This document shows positions 24,669 to 35,354 of a stretch of DNA of 64,000 nt, in pieces. The notes under the pieces were generated by a model, which saw only the letters and a list, made by a program, of their open reading frames with translations, was not told where the DNA came from and made no database searches. The stretch's first letter is position 1. The number at the start of each line of letters is the position of its first letter. The translations under genes and the position numbers were made by a program. Source of the stretch: Polytrichum commune (taxonomy: Eukaryota > Streptophyta > Polytrichopsida > Polytrichales > Polytrichaceae); assembly GCA_950295325.1 (NCBI GenBank), contig OX485805.1, positions 51,980,758 through 52,044,757 on the forward strand, in the 5' to 3' direction.

Positions 24669-24910
24669 CTAAGGCCAGAATGTGGGCAGTCTTGCGAACA
24701 GAAGGTTATCAGATGGGCTAACTGGGAACAGAAGGTTAGCGGCTGGCTAAGGCCAGAGTGGAGGCAGTCTTGCGAACAGAAGGTTATCAGCTGGGCTAAC
24801 TGGGAACAGAAGGTTAGCGGTTGGCTAAGGCCAGAGTGGAGGCAGTCTTGCGAACAAAAGGTTAGCGGTTGGCTAAGGCCAGAATGTGGGCAGTCTTGCG
24901 ACCAAAATTT
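24669..24910 (+). repeat. minisatellite with 78-bp and 48-bp units
   Basis: Each unit begins GGCTAAGGCCAGA(A/G)TG and continues GGCAGTCTTGCGAACA. Units 1 and 2 are about 78 bp. Unit 3 is about 48 bp because it lacks an internal GAACAGAAGGTTA-containing segment. Unit 4 is diverged. The repeated GAACAGAAGGTTA shows a finer substructure. Confidence 0.85.
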
Positions 24911-26739
24911 GGGTGAATGGGCTAAAGCCAGAATTTGGAGGAAAGGGGCTAAGGCACGAGTTCGAGGCAAGTTAGACGGTAGCGGGTTTAGGGGGAGTTT
25001 AGAATGATAGTTAATTATATTTAGTGCCCTAAGTGGAAGAAGATGGGTTTGCTAGGTAATTAGTGATTCATGTAAGTGGTTTGGCAATTGTATGGGAAGT
25101 TGTTAGAGGGTATTAAGAGAGCACTAATAGGAAAAGCGTTTATCAACGCTTGTACTCATGATATGGAATAAATTGGTGTGATCGAAGTTATGTGTGATGC
25201 AATGGGGTGAATGACGGAGGAACAATTAAACTAGGACGAATGTGAATGTGATCACCATGCCCTCACCCATACTAGGACGCTTAAGGGTGGGCGGTTTGGC
25301 CTCACAGAAGGCCAAGCTAAAGTTTTCTAATAGCAAACTTGCAAACATTCTTCCCCCGCCTGCCCCTTGTGAGCCCGAATCCGTGCCCACAATTCAACTT
25401 AAACTTTAAAAATATCAAAACATTAGAGTTAGCAATTATTGAGTTAGTTAAGAGTTAGATTGGATTGGAGTTTAGAATTTAGACCTTTTGTCGTGTTAAG
25501 CTGTTATGCTTGTGTTATTTAGTGAGAAAGATTAAAAATGAGTTAATCAGTTTGATTAGAGTTAGTTAATACCAAGCTCAAGTGGCTTGATGCTAACGGT
25601 GTTGGTCGTTTAGGCTTAAGCCAATGTTCGTTTTAGGAGGGGGGGTCCCCACAATGTGGATTAGCCACTGGATTCTCGGATCCAGGGCAGGGGAGTCTCT
25701 AGAACGCTCGGGAAGGCTCTCTCTCTCTCTCTCTCTCTTTCTCTCGGTGGAGCTCCAGGGGCTGGAGGAAGTGTTGTTGCGCAAAAGGGGGGAAGGATTT
25801 CTGAATCAGTGGCCAACACCGATGAGACAAGGGTACATGCAGTAATGCCAAAGAGTGTTGGTAAGGGTTAACTTGCTCCCTTCATCAACCAGCCCAAGGT
25901 GCAGAATGAGGAACTTGGTGAGTCGGAAAAGGCGGTGAACCGCTGCTGAGGCAGGGGGCGAGAGTGAAGCAACTGAAGGGTTATTAATCGTCCGGGATGC
26001 AACACACAAATCATGAAGGCTCACGAAGAAGGGCCAAGCACACAATCCAGGGAGGATTCCTCAAATTCTTTTACTGTTTAGTGCGGAGGTTGTAAGAAAT
26101 TATGATTTGTGGTTGAGGCTCGGTGAATGTGTAATGATTCTAGCTCTCAGAAAGATAATGCAGGGTGGATTAGGTCAAAGAAAGACCAAGCAGGTCATTT
26201 GTTAACTCAATGCGGGTTGGGCGATTGACCCTCAATGTGATGTTAGATGGGGCAGTCGAATGTGAGCTGCCACAGAGCTTGCCTCGCCCGACTCTCCTGC
26301 CATTTGTCGGAGAGGAAACAAGTGTGCAGAGCAAAGGGAGGGTGATCGTTGAAGGCGCAACATTGGGAATTTTTTTGAACAAGTTAGACTATCGAGCTTG
26401 TATACCGAGCCTTGGAGGCTAGCTGCTTGGGAGGTGAGGCTGTTGGATGTATGCATTCGAACCACCGGGTATCAACGCAACAACCAGGGTGACTACTGGG
26501 GACTAAGAACCAACCGAATTGCCGTGTGGGAATTGAGCCAGCCTTAAGGCAGTGCAAGGGAGGCCACTGTAACAGGGTGCAAGCCGTCACTATGGAGACG
26601 GGGTTAGGGAAGCTGCTAGGTGGCAGTTGCAGCTGGAAATCCAACAAGAAGGACAGAGGGCAGCGGCAGGGGTGACATTCCAGTTACTGAGGCTGGGTTT
26701 AGGGACTACAAAACTAAGCTAGTTGCCGCAAATAAAGAT
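24911..26739. other. purine-rich stretch without a recognised gene
   Basis: GC content rises between 25600 and 26700. Several short frames on both strands have no recognisable domain. The stretch lies between the left terminal-like motif and the decayed coding block at 26740, and may be subterminal or captured sequence of the same element (inference). Confidence 0.35.
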
Positions 26740-28400
26740 GTAGAGGAACTACGCAAAATTTTTTGTCCAAGATCTATTCAACAAGCTCGATGTTACTGTG
26801 AAAACATGTGAAGAACATGAGAGGTGGACGTGGTCCCGGGTGTTTCACATACTTAAGGAAAGGTTTTTCCCTCATTTCCGTGGATCCCTGTAGGAACACA
26901 TGGAACATGAGTGGTTAGAAATGGAGAGAATTTTATTGTGACAAATACATTCCGAACCACGCTTACTTGAGACTGAATGCCCCCATATTGTGAGATTTTT
27001 GTTGATCTTAGTGAGGACACTAGATGGTCACAACTCTCTTAACCATCTTGAGAGAGGTCTGACATTGAATAACATTTTTGACATTGGTCGAGGTAACAAG
27101 AAATCTGTAGCTTTGAACAATGTTGTGCACAATTTGTTAACTATGGGTTGGCCATTGTTTTCGGGTATTCACACAACATATAATACCTTTAGTAATCTAC
27201 ATTAAGAGATAATAGCATTGTTTGGTTGCGATTTGGATAAGCAAGCTAGAGTCGTGGAGTAGGTTAGGGCCTTCATTGGCAGAATTGCACATTGAGCACT
27301 TGCCGACATGGTATAATGCATCGATCTTCCAAGGTCGTTGATATGAGGTATTCGGCCAACGTCCCAAACCAACAAAGACCTAGATGTCAAGAGGTATGTG
27401 GTTGTCAGATACATTTAATTGTATTTTTAAGTTATAATTCAATGTATAAAGGGCACCCATACATTGTTTGATTGAAATGGTTTTAAGGTTTGTTCATTTG
27501 ACTTCAGTATCTATGTTTTGCAATCGTCATGCATGAAGACATGAACATTGGATCATCAGCGACTAGCAACCTCCAAAAGAAAAATTGTTGTGTGCAAATG
27601 AGATTGGATGAAATGCTCGATGCCATGCTGACTTTAGTACATACACAAATTAATTTCATTTACTGTGGGCTTAGCTTGGATGAGCCCATAAATAACATCG
27701 CGCCGGACATGCCAAACAAATTATTATTAATGGGCGAGTTCCTAGAATTGCCTCAATACTTCTTGTAACTAAGCCAAAATATTATGTAAAAGCAATGCAA
27801 GATGCAATATGCTTAGACGGTTTTAACAACATCCCAATGGTTTTCCAAAAATATCTTGATGGTATAGAATGTATCAGCACCCTGGATAAACCTTTCCCGC
27901 AGCTCTAGAATGATCTCCAAAAAAACCCTTTGAAGTTTTTTACGTCTTTCACGCCCTTATCTCTTGATGGCATATTATGCACGATGTACTTTGCAAATCC
28001 GTGCATTCCTTCAGAACTACACAATAGGTTAAATGAAGGACCCTGGTTCGCAAAGATTCTGGCAGTGACTCTTGCCATTAGGTCCCCTGGGTCCAAAACA
28101 ACAATTTTACCACCATGCATATTAGAGTTGGACGATATAACGAATATTGGTTATGCACCGGAGAACTTTTTCATATCCAATGACAATATGAGTGTAAAAG
28201 AGGCGGAGGGCATGCAGAATAGCGGTTTAAGAGGCGTCCCATTCAAATCGCTCTTGACCACGTCCCCGTGCTTCATCGTTTCCGAGGTAGTCCAAAGATA
28301 TAAAATAAAATATCAAAAAAATAAAATATTCGTCGAATTTGATGGGGAAGAACAATATTGTAGATGACATTATATCTAGAACAACTCACAAATATAATAG
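26740..28400 (+). pseudogene. decayed coding block upstream of the Ulp1-like domain, function unknown
   Basis: Several plus-strand frames look like pieces of one protein broken by stops and frameshifts. One at about 26970-27205 contains HIVRFLLILVRTLDGHN. One at 27529-27768 contains QMRLDEMLDAMLTLVH. The longest, 27930-28367, contains GPWFAKILAVTLAIRS and FIVSEVVQRYKIKYQ. I do not recognise the family. The block lies directly upstream of, and on the same strand as, the Ulp1-like domain at 28814. That is the usual order for transposon proteins with a C-terminal C48 protease, so one ancestral gene is plausible but not shown. Confidence 0.4.
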
Positions 28401-28813
28401 AAGGTAAATTATTTAGTAAATTAATTTTTGGATACTTCACATTTTATTATTTATTATTTGTTATGTTATTCACCTATATATATAATATTATTAAATGATG
28501 ATCAATCTATATAATTCAAGGCCATCATATTGGAGTTCATTATGCATATGTATTTTGTAGGTTAGAAGAATTAGTAAACACGATTATGAAGGATGCAAGT
28601 GGGACAACGTTTCTCTCATTTAAATTTACATACAATGTAATATTTTTTATATTAGATTGAAGATATAACATTAATTCACTGACAAAGATATACGGGGAGG
28701 TGTTGAACTTCATAATGAAGTTGATAAGGATATGGTTGAATGTCGAGTTCAAAAATATGAAATATTATTTGTAGAGTTCATATATTCTTCTGATCTTAAA
28801 AGGGTTTGTTGAG
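28401..28813. other. AT-rich stretch, possible intron or decayed linker
   Basis: Lies between the unknown block and the Ulp1-like domain. No domain was recognised. The sequence is AT-rich with short stops in all frames. Confidence 0.3.
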
Positions 28814-29240
28814 TTGCACCCCACTAAGAACCTAAAGGTTTTCATAGAAATTGCGCATGAAAAAAATTATGCGTTACCAGAGTTAGACATCACAACTTTA
28901 ATAGTAGCATATATATGTGGAAAACATTGGAATGTCTACATTGTAAGGGATCAAGATTTCTTTCACTTTAATTTCATGTCAATTTTTGGACTATATTCTG
29001 ATACCACCATCCACACACATTTGACAAAGATGTTGGCCATACGGAGAAGATATACACAGAGGTCGTTCAAGTTGCAGAATGCACTGTCGCTGAATTATTA
29101 GATTTAACCAACTGTGTTCCAACAAAATTATAGACGGGCTTGTAGATTTTACGTTGTAAAAAACATAATGGAGTTCATAAGAACATTGAGGCATAAACCC
29201 AATACATTGCGTGAGGTTAGTAGTGATCTCACGCATTGAA
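28814..29240 (+). pseudogene. Ulp1-like (C48) cysteine protease domain, broken
   Basis: Ulp1-type proteases cleave SUMO-like proteins, and C48 domains are often carried by plant MULE and CACTA elements. The sequence shows the His region KHWNVYIVRDQDFFHFN, where the usual Asp after HF is Asn. About 60 codons later the nucleophile region reads NYRRACRFYVVKNIMEF, close to the transposon-type CGYYVMK motif but with Gly replaced by Arg. In-frame stops and a frame change lie between about 29100 and 29140. The conserved tail RTLRHKPNTLRE follows. A convergent MULE-type gene lies 0.75 kb downstream. I infer, without a search, that both come from one element. Confidence 0.5.
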
Positions 29241-29989
29241 CAACCTCAACTAAATAACAATTATTGTAGAACTCTAAAAAAATATATCATTGTTATTTGT
29301 AAATTTTAGTATATTAATGTAACACCTCTTGCATATTGTTCTTCATTTTCTAGGGTTTTATGTTTTACTACAAAAAAATGAGATCATATCCGGCAATGCA
29401 CGGTCATAAGCGACGCTATGATTGATGTCGTAAAAGTTGGAATGTGGAAGGGCTCGGATTTTATTATCATTTAATATTTTAGTGATGTGGTGATTATAAC
29501 ATTCTATCATTGAATTAGGATGGTATTCAAATGTTCAATTATTCATAATTGTGATGTCATTTGTAATTGTGATGATACTAATCTCAGGTCCTCTAAGGAT
29601 TCACATCATGGTCATGTGGTTATTTAATTATTTTGGCACTTAGTCATTTGGTCCTCTACTTTCGTTAATAAACTATATAATCATGTACAACATGATGTTA
29701 TCGTCATGTGCAATGGAACACTATATGGTTTTTAATCGGATATTAAAAAAATACCAATAAAGACATTTATGTAAAGAACATGAATGACAACGTGAAGGAC
29801 ATAGTGACCAATACAGGTTCAGAGTATGTTGAAGAACTTTATGATTAAATATGAAATATGTTGCGAATTTGAATAAACATGTGGATTCAATATAAATATT
29901 CTACATAAGTAACAATGTAATAACATACATATAGAAATGATATAAATATAAAAACATATGTCTGTGAATGACATAAATGCTTAAGTGTA
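29241..29989. other. spacer between two convergent transposon gene remnants
   Basis: About 750 bp of AT-rich sequence between the ends of the plus-strand Ulp1-like remnant and the minus-strand MULE-like remnant. No gene seen. Confidence 0.4.
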
Positions 29990-31075
29990 AGTTTTTTTAG
30001 AAAAAATGACTCGAAAAAGCTTCGATGGCGCTTGAAAAAATTGTCACCCCCTTTATCTGGAAACAATGATGTGATAGGTGTAGCATGCAACATAAGGACA
30101 CCACGTGCAATGAGTTCCTTCTGCTTACCTTTGATGTGTTTCAAATCAACAAGCAAGTAAAGATGAAGTACAGGGTAATCTTTTGTATTTCTTGCCAATG
30201 ATGTATATACATTGTGAATCGTTGTTTGTGATGCACCCTGGGAGACTTCAATTGTATTGGAAACATCGCCCAAAGATATATGAAACCCTATATGATTAAA
30301 ATGTATGGAATTGAGATGGCCATATCCACCCACGTCACCAATGGTTTCAAGTGTAGATCCACAATTTCATGCGATTCATTATCATTCATTACACTGGCGG
30401 ATAGTCTGAGATGTTCATTGCATCGTCGCGCATGTGCATGCGTGGAATAACATTGGGACATGGGAGTGACATGATCAACACCATGTAGTGTGCCAACCTC
30501 TCTAACTACGAAATTGTCTTCGATGTCGGGGTGGAGCATCTTGAGCACCATTACCATATGCTTGCATATTATGCCCTCACGTGCGATGTGACAGTCGCAT
30601 TGTGCCCACTCAGAGTCATGTGACTGTATCGTCCATACCTTATAATTGTTATACATTGAGCCAACATATACCTTGCCCTCATCCATGCAAATCAAAACAT
30701 TTATATCAAGGATTGTTGATGCACGTATAATTGCAAAATAAACAATGTCCTCGCATTTTTTGTTCCTCACAAATCCAAAAGCCTTGCATTGGACTCCGTA
30801 CTAGTAATGTATGAGCACATCCCCAGTGAGATGATAGATTAGTCAATTCATGCGTCTTCCAATTAATCATTTTTTTTTTGTTGAATTGAGGATGTTTTTG
30901 AGGTTCGAGTGATACGACTCAATGGCAACATTTGTGTTTTGTCCAACATGAGGTATCTTCCTCGCCCCCATGTATTGTGCAACCTTGTCTGACCTCCACT
31001 ATTGCTCACAACAGTGACCACCACGCACCCACTGCACCCTGAGGCAGAGGGTTACCCATGCATTTACTACGAATT
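29990..31075 (-). pseudogene. MULE-type transposase C-terminal part with SWIM zinc finger
   Basis: The remnant reads right to left. Near 30910-30970 it encodes HVGQNTNVAIESYHSNLKNI, matching the NTN..ESYH..LK block of MULE/FAR1-type transposases. GRRM(D/N) and LIYHLTGDVLIHY follow. The next open part (30770-30288) carries a SWIM zinc finger, CDCHIAREGIICKHMVMVL (pattern CxC...CxH), followed by MLHPDI. A frameshift near 30300 leads to a C-terminal stretch, KGKQKELIARGVL. Several stops replace what look like Trp codons, a pattern of C-to-T decay. The catalytic DDE core would lie upstream (right of 31075) and is not recognised. The protein would bind DNA and cut element ends; this copy is dead. 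Confidence 0.65.
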
Positions 31076-32587
31076 TTTGTCCTTAGATGTTTGACTTCCC
31101 CTCCCTCCCTCAAGTACCCTTGCACTCTAGTGAGGCAGCATCAATCAACACAACCTAATGTAGAAATCAACCCAACTCTTTCATTCACAACCAGGAGGTT
31201 GGGTGCAACTTAGCTCATAGAGAGTGCGGCGGCCCATGTGTTCGTTACACTATGCATGTGCATGCACGCCCCCATCATGATGAACTGGAGTGGCCTCCTC
31301 GATCTCATTGGGAACCACTAGATTTCTTAGCAATTTCTTTAGTGCGACTGCCCACTGAACGAATGAGTCCAAAGTCTGAAAGTTTTGCTTGCTACCCCCC
31401 ACTTGCAACCAACTTCTTCCTCACCTTCCTTTTTTGTTTTATTCTTGACCATCCTTCGCAGAACCCCTTCTCAATCCGCCACGTCCTCCGTCCACTACTA
31501 AGCCAAAGGCAACCACTCACAAAGTTTCATTCCATCCCCTTCTTGAGAACACATGGTATCACAATGGGGCTTCCAACGGCAACCTCACCAACTTCCGCAA
31601 ACTCTTTTATGCCTTTTACCCCCCACACACCAATGTTCCCTGCATAAGATCCAACTTTCTTCCCAAACCAAAACGTGGCAATGCTCAATCCCTAGACTCG
31701 CCCTGACACTCCATTTTCTCACAAAATCTCCAATCCTAAACTATTGCTCACAACATGCCCCATAGCTCACTGACCATGATCCTCTAATTTCTTGCTCTTG
31801 CAATTCCTAAGTGCCCCCGCTTGAATTCCGTTGCTTTGTTACCCAAATTGGTCACAAGGGATGGAAGAGAAATGCCTTGTCGTTTCCCACCATCCTATTC
31901 AACTCACAACCTAACTTCCAACGGTCCTCCTAGGCCCTTACAGCAAATACACCGAGGACGTCCCCCCCCTTCTTGTTTCCCAAGATTTCTACACTTCCAC
32001 CTACCTGCCTAATATCTATTCTCACATTGAACCCTCTTCTTACTGCCTGGAAATGCAACCTCTAGTCCTATACGCTAAATATGCTAGCAGAGTGGACCAG
32101 GTTAGTTGTCACAAATGAGAGAGGAAATTGCCCACAGCAGCACCGCTTTGGCCTACTCCCCTCGCTCTCCCTCTCCCTCCTCAACTCTTGTGCCTTTTTC
32201 TACCACTACTCCCCTCTCTAGCTTCGATCCCACCCATTGCCACAACAACATTGCTATTGCCTCCAATCCACGCCGCAACAGAGCTTCCGCAACCTCCCTC
32301 TCTCCACCTCTACCCATGCCTAATGAACCCCTCTTCCCCAAGCTCTCATGACCCCTCCAACTTTTTACTTTTTTTTCGCGTTGCCCGGCATCTTTGCGGC
32401 AGCCCGAAAAAAAACGAATTACCACTTGACTCTTTCTCCTTATCCTTCTCCCCTTTGTCTTTTCGACTTAACTTACCTTAGCTTCACTTAGCTTTGGTTC
32501 CTATTGTTTTTATTTGTAATATTAGGCATTACTTAAGTCCTTAAATTGCTTCCAACCCATCATTAAGTTTGTTTTTTTTAATAAATT
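31076..32587. other. pyrimidine-rich stretch without a recognised gene
   Basis: About 1.5 kb, strongly C/T-rich on the plus strand, with open frames that reflect composition (31252-31647, 32106-32481). It mirrors the purine-rich stretch at 24.2-26.7 kb on the other side of the transposon genes, so the two may be equivalent subterminal regions (inference). Confidence 0.35.
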
Positions 32588-32614
32588 ACACATGTGAGCG
32601 CCATCTTGGGCTCA
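32588..32614 (-). repeat. right copy of the inverted terminal-like motif
   Basis: On the minus strand it starts TGAGCCCAAGATGGCGCTCA and continues CATGTGTAAT, matching 24117-24143. The motif is itself partly palindromic (GTGAGC..GCTCAC), so its orientation rests on the asymmetric core CCCAAGATG. Confidence 0.4.
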
Positions 32615-32639
32615 CAATATTACACTCACTTATGCCCCT

Positions 32640-34310
32640 TCAGGAAGTTGTCATTATTCCTAACCTTACCTCTTCCTCCACTCCTTCACAACATACCTCC
32701 CAAACTCTAGGTGATTGTACATGTATTCATAAGGTTGTTGATTTGTTTGGAAAATACATCCATTGCCGATATGTTGGAGAATGGCACAAGTGAAAACCCT
32801 ATTTTGGTATCTACCTTTGAGTTTGTCAAGCATGTAAGCTAGCCTCTATGAAAATGTCAAATTTTCATATTTCTTTTCATTTCTTGTCACATATGATAGT
32901 TTTGTGGTTTAACTTCATTCAACCTAATTGTTGTAGGTTGGAGGTGGTCGTAAGACTTCAATTTCTTTATAGCATTGCCCATTTGGAGGTTTTGACCTAA
33001 TTATTGTGGCTTTGCTTGAAAATCTTCATGTTTTAGGTGTTGCCTCTCTCCTATTGACCATTTATGTGTGGAATTATCACAATCTAGAGGAAGTGGAGGC
33101 CTTGTTCAAATTTGCATATGGTTTTCTCACCGACAATGCACCATTCTTGCTATTCTTGCTAGAATCCAAGATAGTTAGCGATGTCGTTAGAACATGGTGT
33201 CCTATGGGTTCAACATGGCTAGGGATTGGTGGGGAATCAATGAGCTTCCATTGTGCTTGCTTGTCAATCCTAAACTCACGGTAAGGTGTTCCCTAACATT
33301 AATTAATTTCTTCAATCATATCTTTCAACGGCGTGGACAAAGTTGCATATGTTTTGGTATCAACCTCATCATTTGTGTGGTTCACTCATGGTATAATTGT
33401 TTCTAGACTTGGCAGTTTTGAATGATGTGTTCTTCCATTCATGCATGTGTCAAACTTTTACGTTAGCAAAGCATGTTCATTTTCTGTGGTAAATGTGGAC
33501 TTTGTCGATGGGTTTTTCAGTCATACTTCTAAAAACACAACTCATGCATTAACTCCACGATACACCATCGAGAGGTGGGTGTGAAAAGGATCCTAGAGCA
33601 ATGCAATACTTGATTGAAACATTGACCAAACTGGGGGCAATGGTACTTGATGCTTATGCATCAACATGTGAATACATATCTATTACATGTTAGTTGGAAA
33701 TTCAATTTCTTTAGACTAGTTGCATGTGAAGATAGGAATTGAGCATTGTAAACTATTTGAAGTGTTTCAATCTATAACATGTGCTACAATACATGCATGC
33801 TGACGTAATGGCCATCATCTAGTGGCATTCATAAAAGGAAAACTTATGTTCAACTCCGAGTTGGCACCGTTGCAAGATGAATCACTAGCACTTGTTGTTG
33901 GTAGCTCTCAGTCACCAATGAAACTTGCTTATGATGACAACAAACCCTTTATGAAAGTGGTTCCAAAATCTTCATTGGGTGCGTAAGTAAGTTTGTTTTT
34001 CTTTTTGCTTTCTTGTTTTGATATGTTGATATCCTTTGCCTCATTTTACAATATATTAGAAGTTGATATTTTTTTTATGAAGGAAATGAATGCAAATCTC
34101 TCCTCCCAACCCAATGGGACTTCCCATTTATGTGGAGGATGTTGCTCAACTATGGTTGAGACCGCTACACCACCCATTTTATTGTTTGTGAATGTTGAGG
34201 CGGAAGGATGCGATGACCATCTTGGTGATAATGAGGATGAGAGCATATTGGAAGACAACCTGGGTAGTTGTAGTGCCTCTCCACGTGGATCTGCTTAGAT
34301 CAAGGACAAT
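32640..34310 (+). pseudogene. beta-class amino-methyltransferase-like gene, decayed, with introns
   Basis: Several plus-strand segments assemble in order into a protein that resembles an N6/N4 DNA methyltransferase. They are: HKVVDLFGKYIHCRYVGEWH (near 32730-32792); HCPFGGFDLIIVALLENLHV (from about 32975); NAPFLLFLLESKIV; NMARDWWGINELPL (from about 33213); KDPRAMQYLIETLTK then GAMVLDAYAST (about 33594-33670). The ALLEN stretch lies where DPPWN would be expected, and VLDAYAST where motif I (VLDPFAGSG) would be; this IV-before-I order is the beta-class order. Likely introns start at GTAAGC (32834), GTAAGG (near 33281) and GTAAGT (near 33987). The tail continues to about 34296 (LEDNLGSCSASPRGSA). 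Stops and a lost catalytic motif make it inactive. I rely on family memory, so a profile search is the real test. Confidence 0.45.
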
Positions 34311-34495
34311 GAGGGGCATTTAAGTAGTTCACAAAAGAACCCACCTTGTGCTTGCTTGGATAGGATGGTGTTGCGACTTAGTGTGATTTGGAATTGGCAT
34401 TCTATATGCATGCAAGTGTATTTCATACTTGCACTAATAATACAAAAACTTTGAGCCCAATCTTTCGCAATTTGTTCATCAATACATTATTTTAT
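34311..34495. other. flank between the methyltransferase-like remnant and the Copia LTR
   Basis: About 185 bp. The frame of the preceding remnant may continue past a stop (HLSSSQKNPPCACLDRMV), which suggests the Copia element landed near the 3' end of that gene. Low confidence. Confidence 0.3.
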
Positions 34496-34827
34496 TGGAA
34501 GTCAATAAGACTAGAGATGAGATTGCACAAACATACACACATACACAAAGGCATATGAACAGCTTGGAGTGAGATGGTCTCATGCTCTCCTTGCTTTGCC
34601 TTTTATTGTTTTTTTTGTTTTTTTTAACATTCCTTAGGTCATACAAACAATATGGGATAACTCTTATCCCTCTCGGATAAGCATTGTTGCCTTATTCTAA
34701 CCTTATTGTCTGTCATGCCTCTTCCATTAGATTTCTATTGACCATGAACAATCTAATGCTCTACGTTCTACAATTCCCTCTAGGATTACATTTCTACGAC
34801 TACGAGCAATCTAATGCTCCACCTTCA
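34496..34827 (-). repeat. Copia 3' LTR
   Basis: 332 bp. On the minus strand it begins TGAAGGTGGAGCATTAGATT and ends ATTGACTTCCA. The internal polypurine tract sits immediately before it, which fixes the element's orientation and this boundary. Confidence 0.85.
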
Positions 34828-34840
34828 ATACTCCCACTTT
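34828..34840 (-). other. polypurine tract of the Copia element
   Basis: The minus strand reads AAAGTGGGAGTAT directly before the TG of the 3' LTR. This is close to the common plant Copia tract AAAGTGGGAGAAT and is the primer for plus-strand synthesis. Confidence 0.75.
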
Positions 34841-34989
34841 ACAAGTAGTCAAAGACTTGTAATGCCATTAAGTTTCTTATTTTTTCAACCAAATATAATG
34901 AGGTTCTAACATTGCCCATAAGTTTTCACGTATTATGCTTAGTTGCTTCATTCCAATTCAAATGGGCTTCAAATATTGCCACATTGGAC

Positions 34990-35346
34990 ATTGTTCAACA
35001 CGTTGAGGCAAAATGTGGTTCTCCTACCATTCTTCAAGCGGTCGTTGCTCTCTTGTGGGGTATTGTCGCTCCTCGCCATATCCCTCATCAATAACGTTGT
35101 TGTTTGTTGGTTCTTCACGTGCCTCTTCAATTGCAACTCCATTACCTCTCACTTGCTCATTGTCGTCCACGGATTGTCCACTACCATCAAACAAAGGCAA
35201 TTTGAAAGATTCATCCACTACCTCCACTGTAGGGCCTTCATTTCTCCCACTTGGACGTATGTCCAAATCGTTTATAATGCTCCCACTATCTTCTAGAAAC
35301 ACAACATTTTTATTTTTATATGATTTATTTTGTTTCCAAATACATC
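34990..35346 (-). pseudogene. Copia integrase C-terminal segment and start of deletion
   Basis: This is the part of the polyprotein left of the nested insertion. It reads YRLMYLET across the target duplication, then VFLEDSGSI and acidic linker sequence ending PTREQRPLEEW. In Copia proteins this linker leads into reverse transcriptase. Here no reverse transcriptase motif follows before the 3' LTR. Confidence 0.65.
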
Positions 35347-35354
35347 AGCCTATA
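35347..35354 (+). repeat. left 8-bp target site duplication AGCCTATA
   Basis: Identical to 36348-36355. Removing the insert restores a continuous Copia frame reading AYRLMYLET. Confidence 0.9.

Noticed and set aside
24669..24910. CRISPR-like array
   Set aside because: Directly adjoining units of unequal length without spacers; a eukaryotic minisatellite fits.
31252..32481. Long frames in C/T-rich DNA
   Set aside because: Pro/Ser/Leu-rich products with no motif; open because of pyrimidine skew.
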